Shown here: in pieces, positions 26,540 through 33,316 of the stretch
Layout: each line of letters opens with the position of its first letter
Numbering within the stretch: position 1 is the first letter of the stretch
NCBI GenBank assembly: GCA_015655415.1
Contig: JAATFB010000036.1
Span: forward strand, 1-33,316
From: Actinomycetales bacterium
Lineage (GTDB): Bacteria; Actinomycetota; Actinomycetes; Actinomycetales; Microbacteriaceae
DNA: 33,316 nt
Direction of reading: 5' to 3'
Translations under genes and position numbers: made by a program
Notes under the pieces: generated by a model
Told to the model about the DNA's origin: nothing
Database searches by the model: none
What the model saw: the letters and a program-made list of their open reading frames with translations, nothing else

Positions 26540-26545
26540 TAGGCT
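26540..26545 (+). promoter_or_regulatory. Leaderless-type -10 box of the large GT2 membrane protein
   Basis: TAGGCT, seven bases before the ATG at 26553; no Shine-Dalgarno sequence is visible. Confidence 0.5.
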
Positions 26546-26552
26546 GTCCGCG

Positions 26553-29500
26553 ATGCCACCGACAGTCACCGCCATCCTCGTCGCGCACCGCGGCGCCGAG
26601 CACCTCCGACGCAGCCTGGAGGCACTCGCCTCCCAGACCCGGCCGGTCGACGCCCTGGTGGTGATCGGGGTCGCCGCCGACGACGCGACATCGGCCGCGG
26701 CCTCCGCCGCCTCGCCCGACCACCTGCTCGCCTCCACCGAGCGGCTGCCGTTCGGGACGGCGCTCGGGGTGGCCGCGCGGGTGGTGCCGCCGCCGGCCTC
26801 CGACGACGAATGGCTGTGGTTCCTCGGTCAGGACACGGCGCCGGAGCCGGATGCCCTTGCCCGCCTCATCGAGACCGTCGCGGTGTCGCCGTCGGTCGCC
26901 ATCGCGGGTCCCAAGCTCGTGGACTGGGACGAGGCATCCGTGATCCGCGAGCTCGGCATCTCGATGACCCGCCTCGGCGCCACCGTCGTGCCGGTCGAGG
27001 ACGAGTTCGACCAGGCCCAGCACGACCGTACGAGCGACATGCTCGCCGTGCCGTCAGCGGGCATGCTGATCCGACACGCGGTGTGGGAGAGGCTGGGCGG
27101 CTTCGATCCGGCCCTCCCCGTCTTCGACGACGGGCTGGACCTCTGCGTTCGTGCGAGGCTCGCCGGCCACCGGGTCGTGATCGTGCCGACCGCTCGGGTG
27201 GCCTCGGCTGCCGACGGGGTGAGCGTGCCGTCGCGCACCCCAAGGGGCAGACAGCGTCGCCGTCAGCACCGGCTGAGACGGGCCGCGCAACTGCACCGTC
27301 GGATGGCGTACGCGCCGGCGGGCGCGCTGCCCTTCCATTGGCTCTCGCTCGTGCCGCTCGCCGTCATCCGCTCCGTGGGCCACCTGCTCGGCAAGCAGCC
27401 TGGCGCGATCGGCGGCGAGCTGGCGGCGGCGTTCGCCACCGCGTTCGGAGGCAGTCGGATCGGCCAGGCGCGCGCGGGGATAAAGCGTGTGCGCGCCGTC
27501 AGGTGGAGCGCGATAGCTCCCTTGCGGATCCCGAGATCCGAAGTGCGGCGCATGCGGGCGCTGCGCCGCGAGGCCAGTCTCGTGCGGATGCACGGCGAAC
27601 GCCGCGAGCTGAACTTCTTCACCGGCGGCGGGGCTTGGGTGGTGCTGGCGGCCATCCTCATGAGCATTGCGCTGTTCGCGCCCATGCTCGGCGCCTCGCA
27701 GCTGGGCGGGGGAGGACTGCTGCCGCTGAACGACGTGGGCAGGCTGTGGGCGAACCTCGGCTACGGCTGGCGTGACATCGGCATCGGCTTCGTCGGTGCC
27801 GCCGATCCCTTCACTGGTGTGCTCGCCGTGCTCGGAACCCTCACGTTCTGGCAGCCGTCGTTCGCGATCGTGCTGCTGTGGTTCGCCGCTCTGCCGCTCG
27901 CCGCCCTCGGCGCCTGGTTCCTCTCCACGCGCCTCACGCACCGCCCGGTGCTGCGGGCGACCTTCGCCCTCGTGTGGGCGCTTTCGCCCATGCTGTTCGA
28001 CTCGCTGCAGCAGGGCCGTCCCGCCGCCGTGATCGTGCACATCCTGCTGCCGTGGCTCTTCTTCGCCGGCACGTCGGCGAGGCGGTCCTGGACCGCCGCC
28101 GCCACGACCGCCATCCTCGCGGCCGCCGTGATCGCCTGCTCGCCCTCGCTCGCACCGGCGCTGCTGGTGATCTGGGTGATCGCCGCGGCCGTGAGCGGGC
28201 GCGGCGTGGCTCGCGTCCTGCTGATCCCGCTGCCCGCCGTCGTGCTGTTCGCGCCCCTGGCGTGGCAGCAGATCGCACGCGGCACCCCGCTGGCGATCCT
28301 CGCCGACCCCGGACTCCCTGTTTCGGGGCGCGTCGCGCATCCGCTGCACGCCGCGCTCGGGTTCGCGGATGCCGGCCTCGGCGGCTGGCAGGGTCTGGCC
28401 GCCGTGTTCGGCATCAGCGGCGTCGTGCCGTCGATCGTCGTGCCGATCCTGATGGCGCCGCTGGCGGTGCTCGCCCTGCTCGCGCTGTTCGTGCGCGGCA
28501 CGATCCGCGCGACGCTCTGCCTCATCGCGGCGCTTCTGGGCTTCGCCACCGCCGTGCTGGTTCTGCACCTGTCGTTGGCGACGCAGGGCTCCGCGGCGGT
28601 GCCGCTGTGGCCCGCCCCGGCCCTCAGCCTCTACTGGCTCGGTCTCGTCTCGGCGGCGACGATGGCGCTGGTCGCGCTGGGACGCTTCGCCATCCTCCCC
28701 GCCACCGTGACCGTCGCGTTCGTGGCGATCGCGGTGGCACCGGTAGCGATCGCGGTGCCACTGCAGACCTCCGCGCTGACCGCCACGCCGGATGACGCCC
28801 TGCCCGCCTACGCTACGGCGCAGGCGCAGACGCGTCCGCGCATCGGGACCCTGCAGCTCGTGCCGCAGGAGGACGGGTCGCTGGCGGCGCAGCTCGTGCA
28901 CGGCAAGGGGGCCACCCTCGACGACCAGAGCACCCTCGACGCCACGAGCCGCACGCTCGGAGCCGACCAGCGCCGGCTGGCCACGTTGACCGGCAACCTC
29001 ACCTCGACCAGCGGCCTGGACGCCTCGGCACTGCTTCGGCGGTTCGGTGTCTCGTTCGTCCTCCTGCGGACGACCGCCGGAGAGAGCCTCTCGCCCGCAT
29101 CGGCCACCCAGCTCCGCGCCGAGACCGCGCTGGACGGCAACCCGCTGCTGACCCAGGTGGCGTCGACGGATGAGTCGGTGCTGTGGAGCGTTCCGAAGCA
29201 GAAGCAGAGCGTGCCGATCCCGCCGGACGCCGGCGGCTGGCTGCGCGTCGTCGTGCTGATCGTGCTCGGCCTCGTGTACGGGGTGACATTGCTGCTGGCG
29301 CTCCCGACCGGTCGCACGGAGCGCGGCACCCTGCGTCGCCCGAGCGCCGCCGAGGTGCTGGGCCAGGTGGCGCGGGGCGGCGCGGCATCCCGCACCGCCC
29401 CGGAGGCGGCGACCGGCGTCTCGCCGGACACCACGGACGACACGTCCGACGACACGGCTGCCGCGGAGGGCGCGGCGGGGGCGGATGCGTCCGACGAGAC

Positions 29501-29669
29501 GGCGATCGCGCCCGGATCCGGGGTCCCGTCTGAGGCAGAGCCGGCGGAGCCGCCGTCCGCAGGGGAGTCCGTCGGCGCGGAGTCACCCGGAAAACCGGCA
29601 CCCGGGGCCCAGGAGGACACCGCATCCGGAGCACCGGAAGCCGAGGAGGAGGATCGCGATGCCGAGTAG
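26553..29669 (+). CDS. GT2-domain / polytopic membrane fusion protein, 1038 residues
   Basis: Residues 1-about 300 form a GT-A glycosyltransferase domain: TAILVAHRGAEHLRRSLEALASQTRPVDALVVI at the start, LWFLGQDTAPEPDAL (88-102) where the metal-binding acidic motif lies, and GMLIRHAVWERLGGFDP later. The usual acidic pair is reduced to GQD, so catalysis is doubtful. From about 360 to 740 there are many hydrophobic segments, then a loop of about 150 residues probably outside, a last membrane segment near 896-918, and a ~100-residue acidic Asp/Glu/Ala/Pro-rich tail. This architecture recurs next to DUF5719 and whiB2 in actinobacteria and is presumably involved in envelope glycan assembly. The ATG at 26553 follows a leaderless-type -10. 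The stop overlaps the DUF5719 start by 11 bases. Confidence 0.85.
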   Translation: MPPTVTAILVAHRGAEHLRRSLEALASQTRPVDALVVIGVAADDATSAAASAASPDHLLASTERLPFGTALGVAARVVPPPASDDEWLWFLGQDTAPEPDALARLIETVAVSPSVAIAGPKLVDWDEASVIRELGISMTRLGATVVPVEDEFDQAQHDRTSDMLAVPSAGMLIRHAVWERLGGFDPALPVFDDGLDLCVRARLAGHRVVIVPTARVASAADGVSVPSRTPRGRQRRRQHRLRRAAQLHRRMAYAPAGALPFHWLSLVPLAVIRSVGHLLGKQPGAIGGELAAAFATAFGGSRIGQARAGIKRVRAVRWSAIAPLRIPRSEVRRMRALRREASLVRMHGERRELNFFTGGGAWVVLAAILMSIALFAPMLGASQLGGGGLLPLNDVGRLWANLGYGWRDIGIGFVGAADPFTGVLAVLGTLTFWQPSFAIVLLWFAALPLAALGAWFLSTRLTHRPVLRATFALVWALSPMLFDSLQQGRPAAVIVHILLPWLFFAGTSARRSWTAAATTAILAAAVIACSPSLAPALLVIWVIAAAVSGRGVARVLLIPLPAVVLFAPLAWQQIARGTPLAILADPGLPVSGRVAHPLHAALGFADAGLGGWQGLAAVFGISGVVPSIVVPILMAPLAVLALLALFVRGTIRATLCLIAALLGFATAVLVLHLSLATQGSAAVPLWPAPALSLYWLGLVSAATMALVALGRFAILPATVTVAFVAIAVAPVAIAVPLQTSALTATPDDALPAYATAQAQTRPRIGTLQLVPQEDGSLAAQLVHGKGATLDDQSTLDATSRTLGADQRRLATLTGNLTSTSGLDASALLRRFGVSFVLLRTTAGESLSPASATQLRAETALDGNPLLTQVASTDESVLWSVPKQKQSVPIPPDAGGWLRVVVLIVLGLVYGVTLLLALPTGRTERGTLRRPSAAEVLGQVARGGAASRTAPEAATGVSPDTTDDTSDDTAAAEGAAGADASDETAIAPGSGVPSEAEPAEPPSAGESVGAESPGKPAPGAQEDTASGAPEAEEEDRDAE

Positions 29670-31113
29670 TCGCGCCATCGCGCGCGGCGGCGTGCGCATC
29701 GCCGCCGGGGTGATCGGCGTGGGCGTCGCGGTCGTCGCCCTGGCCGGCGCGGTGCTGCTCCCGCTGCCCTCGTTCCGGGTCACCCCGCCCGCGGTGACCG
29801 TGACACCTGTGCCGGCCGACCAGGAGCGGGTCTGCCCCGGAGGGCTCCTCGACCTGGGGGAAGGCGCCGACGCGTCCGCTCTGTCGTCGATCGGCTCCCC
29901 GACGCTGGTGACCGATGCCACCACCTCCGTCTCGCAGCGCGCCCTCGACACCCCGGGGGTGCAGGGCGGCGGCGCGCCGCGCTTGATCACGACGCGGTCC
30001 GACGGCTCCGGCACGCGTCCGCTGATCGCCGGTGCCCAGTCCCAGCAGGCGCAGGAGTCGGACCTCGCCGGTCTCGCCGCCTCGTCCTGCGGGGAGGCGA
30101 CCGCCGACAGCTGGCTGGTCGCGGGCTCGACGACGCTGGGGGCCACCAGCCTGGTCCGGCTGGTCAACCCGTCGCAGGTGCAGGCGACCGTCGACCTGAC
30201 CGTGTACACGGAGGCCGGCCGCGCCGCGGCGCCGGGGGCGCGCGGACTCGTCGTGCGCGCGGGATCCCAGCTGGTGGTGCCTCTGGCGGGGATCGTGCCG
30301 AACGTGCAGGCGTCCGCCGTGCACGTGCAGGCGACCGGCGGCCGGGTGTTCGCATCGCTGCAGCAGAGCAGCGTGCAGGGGCTGTCACCACAGGGCGTCG
30401 AGCTCGTGGGGCCGACGGCGTCGCCCGCCCGGCGGCTCGTGATCCCCGGCATGATCGTCGCCAACATCGCGCGCGTTACCGGCGGTGCGGAGAGCGGGTC
30501 GAACCAGCTTCCGTCGGTGCGCCTGCTCGCGCCCGGGGCGACCGCGGCCCACGTGACCGTGACTGCCACCTCCGACACCACCGCCGGAGTCGTCGCGACG
30601 TCGCGCATCACACTGCAGGGCAGGACGGTGCGGGAGGTGACGCTCGACCACCTGATCGACGGCGCATACACGGTGCGCGTCACGTCAGACACGCCGGTTG
30701 TCGCCGCCGCCCGCACCGTGGACGCCGTCGCGGCACCGAGCGGAGACGGATCGGCGACGGCGCAGGCGGAGGCCGCCACCCAGGACTTCGCCTGGTTCGT
30801 CGCGACGTCTCCGCTGTCCGCGACGGAGCTCGTCGCCGTGCCGCCGGGGTCGGCGCCGACCCTTCACCTGGCCAACGAACGCGACCAGGACTCGGTCGTG
30901 ACCCTGACCCCGCAGTCCGGACCGCCCCAGAAGGTCACGGTCGCGGCCGGGAAGGGCGTCGAGGTGACCGTCGGGGAGCGCGAGGCGTACCGGCTCGAAG
31001 GGATCGCCGGGCTGCGGGCATCGGTGAGCTTCACCGCCGACGGCGCGTCGTCGTCGCTGGCGCTGAACCCGCCGGGACCGCTGGCACAGCCCATCACCGT
31101 CTACCCGAAGTAG
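29659..31113 (+). CDS. DUF5719-family exported envelope protein
   Basis: 484 residues. A short basic N-terminus and a hydrophobic helix at about 11-34 look like a signal anchor, followed by a large Ser/Thr/Ala/Val-rich exported region. It contains repeated beta-rich motifs such as SLVRLVNPSQVQATVDLTVYTEAG and TLHLANERDQDSVVTL, resembling immunoglobulin-like or usher-like folds. The pattern and location directly after the GT2 membrane gene match the actinobacterial DUF5719 family, of unknown function. GAGGAGGAGG lies just before the ATG, which overlaps the upstream gene by 11 bases, so the two are translationally coupled. A role as outer partner of the GT2 membrane protein is inferred. Confidence 0.84.
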   Translation: MPSSRAIARGGVRIAAGVIGVGVAVVALAGAVLLPLPSFRVTPPAVTVTPVPADQERVCPGGLLDLGEGADASALSSIGSPTLVTDATTSVSQRALDTPGVQGGGAPRLITTRSDGSGTRPLIAGAQSQQAQESDLAGLAASSCGEATADSWLVAGSTTLGATSLVRLVNPSQVQATVDLTVYTEAGRAAAPGARGLVVRAGSQLVVPLAGIVPNVQASAVHVQATGGRVFASLQQSSVQGLSPQGVELVGPTASPARRLVIPGMIVANIARVTGGAESGSNQLPSVRLLAPGATAAHVTVTATSDTTAGVVATSRITLQGRTVREVTLDHLIDGAYTVRVTSDTPVVAAARTVDAVAAPSGDGSATAQAEAATQDFAWFVATSPLSATELVAVPPGSAPTLHLANERDQDSVVTLTPQSGPPQKVTVAAGKGVEVTVGEREAYRLEGIAGLRASVSFTADGASSSLALNPPGPLAQPITVYPK

Positions 31114-31133
31114 GCCACGGGGAGGCTGCCCCC

Positions 31134-31158
31134 CTCAGCGGCGCGTAGCCGGGGTGAG
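31134..31158. terminator. Possible bidirectional hairpin between DUF5719 and zincin-like gene
   Basis: CTCA-g-CGGC, a 5-base loop, then GCCG-ggg-TGAG forms an interrupted stem between two convergent stops. No T-run is present. Confidence 0.35.
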
Positions 31159-31162
31159 CGCG

Positions 31163-31600
31163 TCAGTAGTGCCCGAACCGTCCGGGGGCGAGGTCCCACG
31201 GGTCGCGGCCCATCAGCTCCGCGGCCGCGCGGAAGACGCAGCTCTCGACGATCAGCTTTCGATGCAGCTCGTCGTTGCGATGCAGCTTGGCCAGTCGCTC
31301 GATGGGCACCCGGTAGAGCGTGATGGCCTTGTGCTCGCGGTCGACGCCCCACCGCTGCACGCCGTCGAGACCGAGGGCGGAGGACGGCGCCGCCGCGATC
31401 TGCACGTGCATGTCCGACAGCTCGTCGGGCCAGAGGCCCTTGAGGTAGTCGGCGGTCGCCGCGACGGTCATCTCGAACCGGTCGATCCGGTCCTGCAGCA
31501 GCGGCAGGTGCGGGCCGGTGACCGGACCACGGGCGCCGCGACCGTGACGATCCGGGCGTCGCACCCGGTTGGCGTACCGCACCGGTCGGGATCGTGGCAT
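31163..31600 (-). CDS. Zincin-like metallopeptidase-family protein, HExxH missing
   Basis: 145 residues, related to the small zincin-like (DUF1025-type) proteins encoded beside whiB2 and DUF3499 in actinobacteria, such as mycobacterial Rv3259. A basic N-terminus (MPRSRPVRYANRVRR) is followed by LLQDRIDRFEMTVAATADYL and an ITLYRVPIERLAK strand. The region where HExxH should lie reads DELHRKLIVESCVFRAAAELMG, so the zinc motif is absent and peptidase activity is unlikely. The ATG at 31600 is chosen because a TAGGAT -10 on the minus strand lies seven bases upstream; an ATG at 31609 is less fitting. It is divergent from DUF3499 and convergent with DUF5719. The function is unknown. Confidence 0.8.
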   Translation of the reverse strand: MPRSRPVRYANRVRRPDRHGRGARGPVTGPHLPLLQDRIDRFEMTVAATADYLKGLWPDELSDMHVQIAAAPSSALGLDGVQRWGVDREHKAITLYRVPIERLAKLHRNDELHRKLIVESCVFRAAAELMGRDPWDLAPGRFGHY

Positions 31601-31607
31601 GTCGCCC

Positions 31608-31613
31608 ATCCTA
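31608..31613 (-). promoter_or_regulatory. Leaderless-type -10 box of the zincin-like gene
   Basis: TAGGAT on the minus strand with seven bases before the ATG at 31600; it overlaps the alternative ATG at 31609 and argues against that start. Confidence 0.5.
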
Positions 31614-31721
31614 GGAGGTCGTGCCTGCCCCGGCACGGCGTATCCCACGCCGCCCGGCCGCTCGAACCGCCGTCGCGGACCGCGCGGCGCGCGGCGACGC
31701 CGAGGCGGCGCACGGCACGGG

Positions 31722-31727
31722 TATTCT
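31722..31727 (+). promoter_or_regulatory. -10 box of the DUF3499 gene
   Basis: TATTCT, nine bases before the ATG at 31737; no ribosome-binding site, so a leaderless or nearly leaderless mRNA is expected. Confidence 0.45.
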
Positions 31728-31736
31728 GGTGGCCTG

Positions 31737-31958
31737 ATGACGGCCAGAACCTGCTCGAAGGTTGCGTGCTCCCGCGACGCCGTGGCCACGCTGACCTACG
31801 ACTACGCCGACTCGATGGTGGTGCTCGGCCCGCTCTCGCTGGCGCACGAGCCGCACACATACGATCTGTGCGCGATCCACGCCGACCGCCTGTCCGCTCC
31901 GGTGGGGTGGCAGGTGGTGCGCCATCAGGTGATCGGCGAGCCGCAGGGCGGCGTCTGA
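31737..31958 (+). CDS. DUF3499 family small protein
   Basis: 73 residues matching the conserved actinobacterial DUF3499 family found beside the zincin-like gene. Typical features are [32 protein letters not shown] and [26 protein letters not shown]6, C11, C45 and H48 could form a small zinc site. The ATG at 31737 is the only sensible start; the upstream part of the open frame is Arg-rich and not conserved. Function is unknown. It is divergent from the zincin-like gene and followed by the 19-bp repeat array. Confidence 0.88.
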   Translation: MTARTCSKVACSRDAVATLTYDYADSMVVLGPLSLAHEPHTYDLCAIHADRLSAPVGWQVVRHQVIGEPQGGV

Positions 31959-31999
31959 CCGACATCCCCGCCGCCGCACGGCAGCGCCGCACCCCGTAC

Positions 32000-32132
32000 C
32001 GTCGGGCGCGCATCGCATCGTCGGGCGCGAATTGCATCCTCGAGCGCACATCGCGCCGTCGGGTGCGCATCGCGTCCTCGCGTGCACCTTGCATCTTCGG
32101 GTGCACCTCGTATCGCCGGGCCCACACTCCGC
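32000..32132. repeat. Seven-unit 19-bp tandem repeat array upstream of sahH
   Basis: Seven consecutive units of exactly 19 bp (starting at 32000, 32019, 32038, 32057, 32076, 32095 and 32114) share the form CGTCGGGYGCRCATCGCAT with substitutions but no indels. The second and fourth are closest to the first; the last is the most diverged. There are no spacers, so it is not a CRISPR array. The frames through it are not conserved protein. It lies in the 307-bp gap between DUF3499 and sahH, about 130 bp before the sahH start. A weaker match may precede it at 31981-31999. Confidence 0.85.
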
Positions 32133-32252
32133 GCCGCGCCGCGCCGGGTGGGCTCGGCGGCACGATGTGAGTTCGCGGCTGCCCTGTGTGCTCGCGCCGG
32201 GGCGGTACGAGGAGTCGAGGAGCCGAGGAGCCGCCGCCGCCCCCGACCCTGA

Positions 32253-32258
32253 GACAAT
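32253..32258 (+). promoter_or_regulatory. Candidate -10 box of sahH
   Basis: GACAAT, seven bases before the ATG at 32266, the same spacing as the leaderless genes nearby but with a weaker first base. A GGAGG at 32259-32263 is too close to the ATG to be a normal ribosome-binding site. Confidence 0.35.
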
Positions 32259-32265
32259 GGAGGCC

Positions 32266-33316
<1,051 letters not shown>

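Noticed and set aside
27054-28901. 615-codon minus frame opposite the large GT2 membrane protein
   Set aside because: Antisense shadow with low-complexity Arg/Gln/His/Gly composition.
32000-32132. 19-bp repeats as a CRISPR array
   Set aside because: Units are directly adjacent with no spacers, diverged from each other, and no cas genes are nearby.

Overview
The window looks like part of the chromosome of a high-GC Gram-positive actinobacterium, most likely Microbacteriaceae (Microbacterium-like). This is an inference from the strong G/C bias at third codon positions, a WhiB2-type regulator, the order whiB2 / membrane GT2 / DUF5719 / zincin-like protein / DUF3499 / sahH, and many TANNNT -10 boxes placed directly before start codons (leaderless transcripts). 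No rRNA, tRNA, prophage, insertion sequence or CRISPR array was seen.

Region by region. (1) 1-2167: dTDP-L-rhamnose genes rmlB (minus, cut by the left edge) and rmlC-rmlA (plus), divergent from a symmetric promoter palindrome. (2) 2362-5508: a large DUF6541-type membrane protein and glf (UDP-galactopyranose mutase). (3) 5522-7163: wzt-wzm, an ABC-type polysaccharide exporter, on the minus strand. (4) 7469-17425: eight glycosyltransferases, a DUF2304 protein and a Wzx-type flippase, in small blocks that change strand repeatedly. (5) 17664-22015: a CDP-glycerol glycerophosphotransferase-like protein and two tandem O-antigen ligase/polymerase paralogues separated by a tandem repeat. (6) 22052-25850: an acyl-CoA dehydrogenase, manA and galE, with a repeat cluster between the last two. 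(7) 26106-33316: whiB2, a 1038-residue GT2/membrane protein, DUF5719, a zincin-like protein, DUF3499, a 19-bp tandem repeat array and sahH (cut by the right edge).

How it works together. RmlA/B/C make dTDP-rhamnose (rmlD and an initiating phosphoglycosyltransferase are not in the window). GalE and Glf supply UDP-galactopyranose and UDP-galactofuranose, and ManA feeds mannose metabolism. The glycosyltransferases, two of them GlfT1-like, would build one or more lipid-linked cell-wall glycopolymers. Both a Wzm/Wzt exporter and a Wzx flippase with Wzy/WaaL-type proteins are present, so two polymers or a two-stage assembly is likely. The right end is conserved actinobacterial core.

The most unusual non-coding signals are the symmetric rmlB/rmlC promoter (654-688), the seven-unit 19-bp array before sahH (32000-32132), the 53-bp double repeat between the ligase paralogues (20564-20668) with relatives at 24598-24747, and a possible leader peptide coupled to the first ligase gene.
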